Shown piece by piece: positions 56,036 through 64,000 of a stretch of 64,000 bases of DNA. The position numbers and the translations under genes are program-made. Position 1 is the first letter of the stretch; each line of letters starts with the position of its first letter. Under the pieces are notes generated by a model that searched no databases, was not told where the DNA came from, and saw nothing but the letters and a program-made list of their open reading frames with translations. Origin of the DNA: Magnetococcales bacterium DCbin4 (GTDB taxonomy: Bacteria > Pseudomonadota > Magnetococcia > Magnetococcales > UBA8363); contig PEAN01000014.1 in the NCBI GenBank assembly GCA_002753735.1, positions 1 through 64,000 of the forward strand, given 5' to 3'.

Positions 56036-57980
56036 GGGATTTCCCTTCGGCAAACATCATTCCTTGCGGCAATCCATGGCACAGCGTCAATCCGGGGCGT
56101 ACCGCTCCGGTCAGGGTTGCCCGCATCGTCAGACGGCCCGTTGGGCTGGTGACGGCAACCCAATGGCCATCGCTGATGTTGCGAACCCGGGCATCGTCCG
56201 GGTGCATCCACAACCGTGGGGGTTCCCAGGTCCGACGTGCGGTCGGCAGGTGGGAAAATGTGGTGTTGAGGGTTTCCACCGAAGGGGGTGTCATGAAATC
56301 GAGGGGGAATGGGGAATGGGGGGATTGCCGATCACGGGCATTGACTGGCCAGTGATCGGGCATGATCGGCATCCCGGGGTGTGACCAGCGCGGATAAAAA
56401 TGGAACCGGCCATCATCGGTGGGAAATCGAGTTTCAAACTGTCGTTGTTCCCCGGGTGGGCGACAATCCATCCAACCTTGTTCTTCCCAGGTCTCCAGGG
56501 GAGGGTAGTTGGACGCGGCCAAAACCTGGTGTATCCGTTGCAGAGAGGTTCCCTCAAATGCCGGTTCCGTATAGCCCATGGTCCGTGCCAGTGCGTTGAC
56601 CACCTCATGGTTGCAGCGGGCCCCACCGCGTGGCGGGAGACACCCTTTGCCCACCTGCAAGGTATATTGGCCATAGGATTTGAACAGGTCATCCTGCTCC
56701 AAAAACGTTGTAGCGGGCCAGAGAACATCGGCAAAACGGGCGGTGTCGCTCATGACCTGTTCATGGACGACGGTGAACAGATCTTCGCGCATCAATCCTT
56801 GATGGACCTTGTTGAGATCGGGACAGGAGGCGGCAGGGTTGGCGTTGAAGACCAGAAGTGCCTGAATGGGAGGATTGAGGTGGGGGTCGGTCAGCAAGGG
56901 ACCCAGGCGGCTCATGTCGAGGATGCGGGTGGGGGTGGTGAGTAATCGGGTCTGGCGAACGGGTTCATTTTGGATATGAAAGGCATCGCCGGTGGCAAAC
57001 AGGGCGCCGCCCCCTGGATGGCTCCAGGCTCCGGTCATGGCGGCGAGACAGGCGACGGCGTGGACATTGACGGCACCGTTGTTTTGGCGGCTCATCCCCA
57101 GCCCGATGCGGATGAAGGGGGCACGGGCTGAGCCCAGTTGGCGGGCAAAGGTGCGGATGGTCTGGGGATCCAGGCCGGTGATTTCTGCGGCCCATTCGGG
57201 GGTTTTGGCTTCCAGATGCCGGGCCATGGCGGGGTCGAAGTCGGTACGGGTGGACAGATAATCGTGATCGGCCAACCCTTCTCGCAACAGAACGCCCATC
57301 AGGGCGACTGCCAGGGCGCCATCGGTCCCGGGGCGGGGTTGAATGTGGTCATGGGCGAGGCGGGCGGTCCGGTTGAGATAGGGATCCACAACCACCAGAC
57401 GTGCCCCCTTTTTTTTGGCTTTTCTGACATGCCCCATGAGGCTGACATGGGTGACGGCGGCATCCATGCCCCAAAGCATGACCATGTCACTGTCGGCAAT
57501 GTCGGCGGGATCGGGTCCGATGGCCTGTCCCACCCCGGCACGCCAACCGGAAAAACCAATGGGGTAGCAGATGGTTCCCAGCATACGGGAAAATCCGGCC
57601 CGATGGGTCAGCCGTTCCACCGCGCCCCGTTGCACGATCCCCATGGTTCCGCCATAAAAGAAGGGAAACACCGCCTCGGGGGTGAATTGTTCCATGATCG
57701 CCCGCAGCCGGTGCGCCACCAGTTCCAGGCTTTCGTCCCAGCTTGCGGTTCGAAACCGCCCCGATCCCTTGGGACCGGTACGGATCATGGGGGAGAGGAT
57801 GCGTGGACCCTCCTGGAGATCACGATAACGGGCAACTTTGCCGCAGATGATCCCCTGGGTGAAGGGATGGTCACGACGGCCATGGATCGCTTTGATCCGA
57901 TGGTGTTCCACAACCACTTCCAGGGCGCAGGCTCCGGGACAGTCGAGGGGACAGACCAGGTGATGGCGGTGTTCGGACAT
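55875..57980 (-). CDS. Cytoplasmic Mo-bisPGD oxidoreductase (formate dehydrogenase/BisC-like)
   Basis: 701 residues without a TAT signal. N-terminal [4Fe-4S] motif CPLDCPGAC...ICGK, molybdopterin-binding segments (MLWGMDAAVTHVSL, VVVDPYLNRTA, RPGTDGALAVALM) and a C-terminal molydop-binding domain (DARVRNISDGHWVAVTSPTGR). No ferredoxin or membrane subunit is near, so the partner and substrate are unknown. The last residues after VEVTALG extend into the vanZ-like gene on the other strand by 161 bp. AAGG lies 7 nt before the start, and nth is divergent 38 bp away. Confidence 0.9.
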   Translation of the reverse strand: MSEHRHHLVCPLDCPGACALEVVVEHHRIKAIHGRRDHPFTQGIICGKVARYRDLQEGPRILSPMIRTGPKGSGRFRTASWDESLELVAHRLRAIMEQFTPEAVFPFFYGGTMGIVQRGAVERLTHRAGFSRMLGTICYPIGFSGWRAGVGQAIGPDPADIADSDMVMLWGMDAAVTHVSLMGHVRKAKKKGARLVVVDPYLNRTARLAHDHIQPRPGTDGALAVALMGVLLREGLADHDYLSTRTDFDPAMARHLEAKTPEWAAEITGLDPQTIRTFARQLGSARAPFIRIGLGMSRQNNGAVNVHAVACLAAMTGAWSHPGGGALFATGDAFHIQNEPVRQTRLLTTPTRILDMSRLGPLLTDPHLNPPIQALLVFNANPAASCPDLNKVHQGLMREDLFTVVHEQVMSDTARFADVLWPATTFLEQDDLFKSYGQYTLQVGKGCLPPRGGARCNHEVVNALARTMGYTEPAFEGTSLQRIHQVLAASNYPPLETWEEQGWMDCRPPGEQRQFETRFPTDDGRFHFYPRWSHPGMPIMPDHWPVNARDRQSPHSPFPLDFMTPPSVETLNTTFSHLPTARRTWEPPRLWMHPDDARVRNISDGHWVAVTSPTGRLTMRATLTGAVRPGLTLCHGLPQGMMFAEGKSLNVLTAAAPVAPDGGAAFHDNRVEVTALGPSFVPTSGPNVGHSWENENKSPDP

Positions 57981-58018
57981 GGGGCGACCTTGATGGTAGA
58001 GAGGGGAGCGTTCATTTC

Positions 58019-58669
58019 ATGGATCAATCGCATATTGTGGCATTGTTTTCCGCCTTCAGGGAAGCCAATCCGCATCCTCGGGGTGAATTGAACTCCGAAA
58101 CCCCGTTTCAACATTTGGTGGCGGTGGTGTTATCGGCCCAGTCCACCGATGTCGGCGTCAATCGCGTCACTCCGGGATTGTTTCGGACGGCACCGACTCC
58201 CGAGGCGATGGTGGCACTGGGGGAGGAGGGGATCGCCGACCACATCCGTTCACTGGGGCTGTATCATTCCAAGGCACGCTACATCCATGCCCTGAGCCGT
58301 ATTCTTCTGGAACGACACCAGGGGGAGGTTCCTGATGATCGGGCATCGTTGGAATCTCTGCCCGGGGTTGGGCGGAAAACGGCCAATGTGGTTCTGAATG
58401 TGTGTTTCGGCCATCCAACGCTCGCGGTCGATACCCATGTGTTCCGGCTGGCCCGGCGTTTGGGTCTGGCTCGGGGTGAAACACCCGAGGCGGTGGAGCG
58501 CGAACTGGTCGAGATCATCCCCCCCGAATTCATGCGCCATGCCCATCATTGGTTGATCCTGCACGGGCGTTATGTGTGCACCGCCAGAAAACCCAAATGC
58601 CCATCCTGCATGCTGACCCCCTGGTGCCCCAGACTGGGGGTGGAGGGCGAGGGGGTGCATGGGGGATAA
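58019..58669 (+). CDS. nth: Endonuclease III
   Basis: 216 residues. Helix-hairpin-helix LPGVGRKTANVVL with the catalytic Lys, catalytic Asp in VDTHVFR, and C-terminal [4Fe-4S] ligands C-x6-C-x2-C-x5-C (CTARKPKCPSCMLTPWC). It removes oxidised pyrimidines in base excision repair. GGGGAG lies about 10 nt upstream. Confidence 0.96.
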   Translation: MDQSHIVALFSAFREANPHPRGELNSETPFQHLVAVVLSAQSTDVGVNRVTPGLFRTAPTPEAMVALGEEGIADHIRSLGLYHSKARYIHALSRILLERHQGEVPDDRASLESLPGVGRKTANVVLNVCFGHPTLAVDTHVFRLARRLGLARGETPEAVERELVEIIPPEFMRHAHHWLILHGRYVCTARKPKCPSCMLTPWCPRLGVEGEGVHGG

Positions 58670-58750
58670 TGCATCTGTGCGAACGAACCCCCTGTCAGGA
58701 GGGGTTGCGGGATGGTCATGCTCAGCACCCCCATCCTTATTGGAACCATT

Positions 58751-58940
58751 GAAAAAAATAGAGGGCTTGAGGGATTGCCCCCAGGGTTTTGACTCTCAAT
58801 CATAAGCTCCAATTTTTGCTTTCGATTTTGTTTTCGACCATGGAAACCAAGTCAAAAGCATTGCATGGAAACCTTATTGTTTCAATTCAAAAACAAAGTC
58901 AACACCCAGGGGGCAATCCCTCAAGCCCCATTTTTTTCTC
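58751..58940. repeat. Long palindromic dispersed repeat (copy C)
   Basis: Terminal arms GGGCTTGAGGGATTGCCCCC (from about 58763) and its inverted counterpart GGGGGCAATCCCTCAAGCCCC (ending about 58929) frame a 190-bp element with A/T runs outside and AT-rich, non-coding DNA inside. It is the same family as copies at 1 and 11.1 kb, but the centre is longer and unrelated. Confidence 0.75.
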
Positions 58941-59004
58941 AATAATTTCAATGTAAATGGGGTGCTGAATCGTTGCGCGACCATCTTTATGATGGGTGAA
59001 ATGT

Positions 59005-59655
59005 TCAATAAGCGTCGGCTACGGCCTCTTTCACCAAAAGGCTCAACTGTTCAAAGCCAAAGCTGGGCATGGGGCGACCGTTGACGAAAAATTCCGGTGT
59101 GGCCCGGACATTGAGGCGTTGCCCATCCTGGACATCCTGTTGCACAACCTGCACAACTTCAGGATGGTTCATATCCTCCGACAACCGTTTCCGATCCACC
59201 TCCAGGGTTCCCAACAGGGTGTGAGCGCGCATGGGTTGGGACTGGTGTTCGATGACCCAGCGACTTTGGTTGCCGAACAGCAACTCCAGGGATTGCCAAA
59301 ACTTGCCCTGACGATGCGCTGCCTCCAGCATGGCCACCACCTGGTCCGATCCGGGATGAAGCGGGGCATAGCGCATCTCCACCTTCACCTTGCCCGGATA
59401 CTGCTCGATCAACTGCGCGACCAGGGGATGGAATTCCCGGCAGGTTTCGCAGGCGGGATCAAAAAACTCCACAATGGTGACTTTGGCGTCATGGGGACCT
59501 TTGATCGGGGCACCTTCCCGATGCAACGCAGCCATGTTGTCGCGCGTGGCGGCACTCTGTTGACCGGCCTTGTGTTCCTGAAACAACACCATGGCAACGA
59601 AAAAAATCAGCAGCAGCGCACCACCGACGGAAATAAAGAGAATTTTTCGGTTCAT
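59005..59655 (-). CDS. Membrane-anchored DsbA-like thiol oxidoreductase
   Basis: 216 residues. An N-terminal anchor helix (ILFISVGGALLLIFFVAMVLF), then a thioredoxin fold of the BdbD/DsbA-like type with active site CETC in FFDPACETCREFHPLV and the cis-Pro loop RATPEFFVNG. It forms disulfides in exported proteins. ATG 59655 overlaps the dsbB-like stop (ATGA), so the redox pair is coupled. Confidence 0.88.
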   Translation of the reverse strand: MNRKILFISVGGALLLIFFVAMVLFQEHKAGQQSAATRDNMAALHREGAPIKGPHDAKVTIVEFFDPACETCREFHPLVAQLIEQYPGKVKVEMRYAPLHPGSDQVVAMLEAAHRQGKFWQSLELLFGNQSRWVIEHQSQPMRAHTLLGTLEVDRKRLSEDMNHPEVVQVVQQDVQDGQRLNVRATPEFFVNGRPMPSFGFEQLSLLVKEAVADAY

Positions 59656-60110
59656 GATGATTTGAGCCTCCTTACGAAAATCAGCAGCACACCAATCAGC
59701 GTGAATGTCAAAAGGGACATGGTGGGGATGGTCAGAACCCCGAAGAGGGCAAAATATGTTTTTGAACAGGGAATACCCTGCACGCAGGGCTGCATACGTT
59801 CCGGAATGATTCCGGCGACCAGGAGTACCTGGAACAGGGAAATAAGCCAACCCACCCCTGTTAACGCACCGGCATGGCGCACCACGTTCGGGTCATAGGG
59901 GAACAGCCCCAGGGCCAGAATCAACGCCAGGGGGTACATGGCGATGCGTTGATACCAACACAGATTGCAGACCGGAACGCCCATGACTTCGCTGAGGAAG
60001 AGGCTTCCAAGAGTGGCGCAGGCGGCGACGATCCAGGCGACAAAGAGCAGAGTCCATCCAGGCGGTACATTCTTCGAAGACAGGTCGTTTTCCGTACGGT
60101 CACGATGCAA
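59652..60110 (-). CDS. DsbB/BdbC-like disulfide bond formation protein
   Basis: 152 residues with four membrane helices. Cysteine pairs CNLCWYQR and CVQGIPC are the two redox centres that pass electrons from DsbA to quinone. A TTG start follows GGAGG by 5 nt. It is operonic with the DsbA-like gene. Confidence 0.9.
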   Translation of the reverse strand: MHRDRTENDLSSKNVPPGWTLLFVAWIVAACATLGSLFLSEVMGVPVCNLCWYQRIAMYPLALILALGLFPYDPNVVRHAGALTGVGWLISLFQVLLVAGIIPERMQPCVQGIPCSKTYFALFGVLTIPTMSLLTFTLIGVLLIFVRRLKSS

Positions 60111-60192
60111 TGGAACCTCCTTCGGAAGCTGAATCCAGGGAAAAACCGTGCGGTGATGGCTTTCCGTCAGATCATGTCAATGGCAGGTCGTC

Positions 60193-62424
60193 TCATGACG
60201 TTTTGAATTTCAGCAATCGCCGACCATTGAAAATCACCAGCAGGCTGGTGCCCATATCCGCCAGCACTGCCATCCACAGGGTGGCCAGGCCCAGGCCGGC
60301 CAACATGAGGAAGAAGCCCTTGATGCCAATGGCCAGGGCAATGTTTTCCCACAAAATGCGCCGGGTTGCACGTCCGAGGCGTACGAATTCCCCGATCCGG
60401 CGCAGGTCGTCGTTCATGATGGCCACGTCAGCGGTCTCCAGGGCGGTGTCGGTGCCCGTGCTCCCCATGGCGATGCCGATGGAGGCTCGTGCCAGGGCCG
60501 GGGCGTCATTAATGCCGTCGCCTACCATGGCGACCGTCCCGAACCGTTCCATCAGCTCTTCGATGGCGAGCAGTTTTTCTTCCGGCAACAATTCGGCGCG
60601 CACATGATTGATCCCGGCATGTCGGGCGATGGCCTGGGCAGTAGCGGCGTTATCACCGGTCAACATGGTTAAGGCAATTCCCAGATCATGGAGATCCTGA
60701 ATCGCCTCCGGCGTGGTTTCCCGCATGCGATCAGAGACGGCGATGATCGCCAGTGGTTCGCTGGACGAGGCCAATACCACCACCGTCTTTTCGTCCCGTT
60801 CCAGCGGGAGGAGGATGGCTTCAACCTCCGGGCGACAAAGTCCCAGTTCTTCCAACATGCGGTGGTTGCCGATGTAATGCACCGCACCCGAAACCGTACC
60901 GCGTGCGCCGCGTCCGACAATGGCTTCAAACTGCCGAACATGGAGCAGGGGGCGTTCCCTGCCCCAGGCCCTGGTGATGGCGGCGGCCACCGGGTGTTCG
61001 GAGTGGGCCTCCAGGCTGGCCGCCAGACGCAGGATCTGATCCCGGTTCCTCCCGCCCAGGACGACCAGATCCGTCATTTCCAATTGACCATGGGTCAGGG
61101 TGCCGGTCTTATCCAGGGCAATGGCCTTCAGTGCATGGGCCTGTTCCAGGTAGAGGCCGCCCTTGATCAGAATGCCGCGTCGGGTCGCTGCGGCCAAGCC
61201 GCTCACCACCGTTACCGGGGTGGAGATCACCAGGGCGCAGGGGCAGGCGACAACCAGCATCACCAGGGCATTGTAGAACCAGGTGACAAAGGGTTCGTCG
61301 AACACCAGGGGGGGCACGACGGCGATCATCCCCGCGATCCCTACCACGATCGGAGTGTAGTATTTGGCGAACTGGTCTACGAAACGTTGCATCGGTGCCC
61401 GTTTGGCCTGGGCTTCTTGAACGGTGTCAATGATTCGTGCCAGAGTGGAGTGTTTGAAGTCGGCGGTGATACGGTATTCAAGAACCCCCAACCCGTTGAT
61501 CGCACCAGCGAACAAGGGATGACCGACCTCCTTCATGATGGGAGTGCTTTCTCCGGTGATGGGGGCCTGGTTGACATCTGAACTGCCCGACGTCACCACG
61601 CCATCCAGGGCGATGCGCTCACCGGGTTTGACCCTGGCCAGACAACCTGCTGCCACGGTGGCGGCATTCACGGTTTCCCACGCCCCGGCTTCGTTTTGAA
61701 TGGTGACGGTTTCCGGGGCCAGCGACATCAGTTCCCGCACGGCATTGCGTGCCCGGTCCATGGACAGGGCCTCGATGCGCTCGGCCAGGCCGAAGAGAAA
61801 GATCACCATCGCTGCCTCGGGCCATTGGCCGATGACCATGGCTCCCAGCACCGCCAGGCTCATCAAGAAACTGATATTGAGGGAGAGATGACGCAAGGAG
61901 ATCCAGCCTCGTTTCAACGTGCCAACGCCGCCTGTCAGGATCGAAAGCGTGGCCAGACCGGCGATCCAGGGCGACATCTCGTCAACTCCGCTCCAGACCA
62001 GGATTTCCGCGACGCAGGCGATGACTCCGGAGAAGGCGGTCACCCACCACTCCCGACGGGATACGGCGGGCGGAAGCGACAGGGGACGTGTTTGATCCAT
62101 TTCCGACGCCATCGTCCCATCCCCGGGGTCCGGTTCCATGTCGATGGTGCGCAGGGCGGCGATGATCGCCATACGGTCCACGCCACTGTGCATCAGCACC
62201 AATTCCTTGCGGATGAAGTCGAAATCCATGTGCAGGATCTCCTTCATGTCGGCCAGTGCCTTGCGGATCAGGTTCGCCTCGGTGGGGCAACACAGTTTGG
62301 TGATCCGTAATACCATGCGCTTGCCGTCTGGGAGGGGCGGTGGTGGCGTCAAGGGTGGCGCGATCACTTGGGCATTGGTGGCGCAGTGGCTGGAGCAGCA
62401 GGCATGGGAGTCGTGGGAAGGCAT
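60193..62424 (-). CDS. Zn/Cd/Pb-exporting P1B-type ATPase
   Basis: 743 residues. A His/Cys-rich leader (HDSHACCSSHC), a heavy-metal-associated domain with CCPTE in place of the CxxC motif, membrane CPCALVIS, phosphorylation site DKTGTLT, TGDN and GDGINDAPAL. CCxxE and CPC favour Zn2+, Cd2+ or Pb2+ over Cu+. ATG 62424 has GGAG 7 nt upstream and lies after the mapped promoter; starts further upstream would fall inside the operator. Controlled by the divergent MerR protein. Confidence 0.93.
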   Translation of the reverse strand: MPSHDSHACCSSHCATNAQVIAPPLTPPPPLPDGKRMVLRITKLCCPTEANLIRKALADMKEILHMDFDFIRKELVLMHSGVDRMAIIAALRTIDMEPDPGDGTMASEMDQTRPLSLPPAVSRREWWVTAFSGVIACVAEILVWSGVDEMSPWIAGLATLSILTGGVGTLKRGWISLRHLSLNISFLMSLAVLGAMVIGQWPEAAMVIFLFGLAERIEALSMDRARNAVRELMSLAPETVTIQNEAGAWETVNAATVAAGCLARVKPGERIALDGVVTSGSSDVNQAPITGESTPIMKEVGHPLFAGAINGLGVLEYRITADFKHSTLARIIDTVQEAQAKRAPMQRFVDQFAKYYTPIVVGIAGMIAVVPPLVFDEPFVTWFYNALVMLVVACPCALVISTPVTVVSGLAAATRRGILIKGGLYLEQAHALKAIALDKTGTLTHGQLEMTDLVVLGGRNRDQILRLAASLEAHSEHPVAAAITRAWGRERPLLHVRQFEAIVGRGARGTVSGAVHYIGNHRMLEELGLCRPEVEAILLPLERDEKTVVVLASSSEPLAIIAVSDRMRETTPEAIQDLHDLGIALTMLTGDNAATAQAIARHAGINHVRAELLPEEKLLAIEELMERFGTVAMVGDGINDAPALARASIGIAMGSTGTDTALETADVAIMNDDLRRIGEFVRLGRATRRILWENIALAIGIKGFFLMLAGLGLATLWMAVLADMGTSLLVIFNGRRLLKFKTS

Positions 62425-62463
62425 GACAATCTCCGCTGGAACGCTTCTGGAAACCATGAGATG

Positions 62464-62494
62464 ATTGAACACCCTGTAGCAACTACGGGGTCAA
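62464..62494 (-). promoter_or_regulatory. MerR-type promoter and operator of the metal ATPase gene
   Basis: On the minus strand a -35 TTGACC (62489-62494) and -10 TTCAAT (62464-62469) are separated by 19 bp, the long spacer typical of MerR-controlled promoters. Between them lies an imperfect dyad, on the plus strand ACCCTGTAG-N3-CTACGGGGT (62471-62491), as in zntA/cadA/pbrA promoters. Confidence 0.88.
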
Positions 62495-62515
62495 GACTTT
62501 TTTTTGGAGGGTGTC

Positions 62516-62944
62516 ATGCGAATTGGCGAACTGGCCAAACGGGCGGGTTGCGACGTGGAAACCGTGCGTTACTATGAGCGGGAAGGTCTGCTGGCGAAAC
62601 CGGAGCGGGAACCTTCCGGCTACCGCTGTTATGGCGCGCTTCATCAGGAAACCTTGCAGTTCATACGACACGGGCGCTCCCTGGGGATGAAGTTGGCCGA
62701 GATCCGGCTCCTGCTGGATTTCCGTCATCACCCGGAGGAAGATTGTGCAGGGGTTGATGCGCTCCTTGATGTACAGATCGCCCGGGTAGAGGAACAGATC
62801 AGCGCCATGGGTACCCTCAAGGAACAGTTGATTGCCCTGAGGGGGGAGTGCGAACAGCGGCAAACCAATCGAACCTGCGGCATTCTGCGCGCGTTCAATC
62901 AGGCGGCACAGGGGCAGGCATGTCCTTGCCACAGGGAGGGGTAG
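62516..62944 (+). CDS. MerR-family metal regulator (CadR/PbrR/ZntR type)
   Basis: 142 residues from ATG 62516, with GGAGG about 6 nt upstream. N-terminal winged HTH (MRIGELAKRAGCDVETVRYYEREGLL), dimerisation helix, and metal-binding cysteines in EEDCAG, RTCGIL and a C-terminal CPCH. The extra C-terminal Cys/His tail is like those of Cd/Pb sensors. It should activate the divergent ATPase gene by twisting the 19-bp spacer. Confidence 0.93.
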   Translation: MRIGELAKRAGCDVETVRYYEREGLLAKPEREPSGYRCYGALHQETLQFIRHGRSLGMKLAEIRLLLDFRHHPEEDCAGVDALLDVQIARVEEQISAMGTLKEQLIALRGECEQRQTNRTCGILRAFNQAAQGQACPCHREG

Positions 62945-62983
62945 GGCGTTTGATTGGGTGCCGTCAAGGGAGGGATCAACATT

Positions 62984-63003
62984 CCCTCCCTCCCTCCCTC
63001 CCT
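62984..63003. repeat. (CCCT)5 simple repeat
   Basis: Five CCCT units; the minus strand has five consecutive GGG tracts and could form a G-quadruplex. An upstream AGGGAGGG can pair with it instead. It lies just after the merR gene and before the end of the next, convergent gene. Confidence 0.8.
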
Positions 63004-63061
63004 TGCTTTGGCCTCCTGGCTGGTGGGGCGGCGTCATTCTGGTAAAATTCATATCAGATCA

Positions 63062-64000
63062 TCAATAATCAAGGTTGGTGACCGGTTGGATCAATTCGCC
63101 CTTGAGGATCCATTCGAGGGTTTGGGTGATGGTGCCGACGTCGTTGTCAAAGCAACCATGGGTCGCTTTGGTGTTGCGTACGCCGGTGGATATTTCCCGA
63201 TCTTTGACAACAAACAGTTGCCCCTCATGGCCTTTCCAATGATCCTGCCATTGTTTGACATCCTCAATGGCTTTGGGATTCCACAGACTTTTATCAGGTT
63301 TTTTGCAAAAGACATTGTGCAACCCGAGAATTGGTGTCTTTTCCCATTTTTCCAGTGACCGGCTGACCAGATACAAAAGAGACTTGCCGTAGATGGGTTT
63401 TTCCGGAGTGGGGAGTCCGTCCTCTTTTTCCCTTTCGTCCGAAAGCAGATGGATGTGGGTTTTGGCGAGGATCCCGCTGTAATGGGTATTGGCGAATTCG
63501 ACGGTGCAGGCGGGGGCGAAAAGACTGCATGTCGTCACCTCCAATGGGGCGATCCCATCGATCCTGGCTTTGAGCAGGTGTCCCAGAATGATGGAACCAG
63601 CCGAATGGCCGACGATATGGATGTGCAAACGGTCGGCATGGTGCTCTTTCAGCTTATTCAGCGCCTGCAACAGTAAATAGCCGCCATTCTTGTCTTGGAT
63701 ACAGGCTTGGGCATTTTGTTTGATCTCGGTCCAGATGGGCTTGGCAATGGTTTTACCCACACCGACTTCGATCATCCGATCCTTGGCTTCACCAATCTTT
63801 TCGACCAACTCCCTGAAACTCAATTGTTGGCGTCCTTCTTCCGTGATCCGGTTGACGGTATCTTCCAAAATGAATCTTATCGATTCCATCGCCCCGGTGT
63901 TCCAGGTCAGAAACAAGGGATAGACGCCGTTGGCAACGAAACAGGGAGCCAGATGGCGGATGCGTTTGATTGATGTCTTTTCCGAGTTCAATCCCCCGAG
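63062..64000 (-). CDS. Alpha/beta hydrolase-like protein, 5' end beyond the window
   Basis: At least 309 residues, open to the window edge with no stop upstream, so the start is not certain (a TTG at 63991 is available but unsupported). It has a lipase-type elbow HIVGHSAGSIILGHLL and a substrate-side strand YPLFLTWNTGAMES typical of putative serine esterases. The acid/His partners are not clear; HGCFDNDV near the C-terminus may supply them. The family is not identified. Confidence 0.6.
   Translation of the reverse strand, partial: LGGLNSEKTSIKRIRHLAPCFVANGVYPLFLTWNTGAMESIRFILEDTVNRITEEGRQQLSFRELVEKIGEAKDRMIEVGVGKTIAKPIWTEIKQNAQACIQDKNGGYLLLQALNKLKEHHADRLHIHIVGHSAGSIILGHLLKARIDGIAPLEVTTCSLFAPACTVEFANTHYSGILAKTHIHLLSDEREKEDGLPTPEKPIYGKSLLYLVSRSLEKWEKTPILGLHNVFCKKPDKSLWNPKAIEDVKQWQDHWKGHEGQLFVVKDREISTGVRNTKATHGCFDNDVGTITQTLEWILKGELIQPVTNLDY

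Noticed and set aside
57138-58091. Open frame of about 317 codons on the plus strand
   Set aside because: Antisense to the Mo-oxidoreductase and overlapping nth in another frame; no recognisable domain.
62984-63003. CRISPR-like array
   Set aside because: It is a four-base microsatellite without spacers; no cas gene or spaced repeats occur anywhere in the window.

Overview
The window is dense with genes on both strands and reads as chromosome of a Gram-negative member of the Pseudomonadota. Evidence for this is the E. coli-type GlgA, GlgP and MalQ, a DsbA/DsbB pair, TAT/Mo-bisPGD respiration, CCA-encoding tRNAs and a MerR/P-type ATPase pair. The combination of a large glycogen locus, anaerobic sulfur-type respiration and many cyclic-nucleotide or c-di-GMP proteins would suit a microaerophile such as a magnetotactic coccus. 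That lineage guess is inference: no rRNA or magnetosome gene is present to fix it.

Layout. 0-6.5 kb holds signalling and housekeeping proteins: a tandem pair of small membrane proteins, a DUF1643 protein, an FHA + double cyclic-nucleotide protein, a J-domain protein, an ArsC-like reductase and a divergent RelA/SpoT-domain protein. 6.6-19 kb is glycogen block 1: a giant GlgX-MalQ fusion, glgB1, an orphan ParA, a GlgA-like protein that has lost its catalytic residues, and glgP. 19-26 kb has a single-domain response regulator, a CNB protein, then hom, a decayed ApgM-like gene, recJ, nudix and an alpha/beta hydrolase. 26.3-28.6 kb is a toxin-antitoxin area: an orphan Phd antitoxin, a RelBE-like pair, and a small decaying element bounded by a tRNA-Arg(CCG) gene and a 3'-end duplicate of it. 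28.7-33 kb has trxA, yggU-yggT-proC and a TPR/SPOR lipoprotein-like protein. 33.4-41.2 kb is glycogen block 2, all leftward: canonical glgB2, glgA2 and a GH57 enzyme, followed by a radical SAM protein and a methyltransferase.

41.4-53.3 kb is the most unusual part, a respiratory and signalling locus. A Mo-bisPGD oxidoreductase, a four-cluster ferredoxin subunit, an NrfD membrane subunit, a TorD chaperone and two accessory proteins run leftward from a candidate sigma-54 promoter. They are followed by an EAL-CZB phosphodiesterase, an octaheme tetrathionate-reductase-type cytochrome and a cytochrome b carrying a C-terminal receiver domain. A sigma-54 activator with a cysteine-rich PAS-like sensor is divergent, and a palindrome fit for an enhancer site lies between. 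This looks like sulfur-oxyanion respiration wired to c-di-GMP, zinc/redox and phosphorelay signals. The right end (53.4-64 kb) holds tRNA-Glu, DUF971, nagZ, a VanZ protein overlapping antisense with a second Mo-oxidoreductase, nth, dsbA/dsbB, a Zn/Cd/Pb ATPase with its MerR regulator and operator, and the start of a hydrolase gene cut by the window edge.

The two glycogen blocks appear to divide labour: block 2 holds the canonical synthase and brancher, while block 1 holds degradation (GlgX-MalQ, GlgP), a more divergent brancher, the inactive-looking synthase and a ParA. No glgC is present. Three copies of one long palindromic repeat (window start, 11.1 kb, 58.8 kb) mark intergenic spaces.
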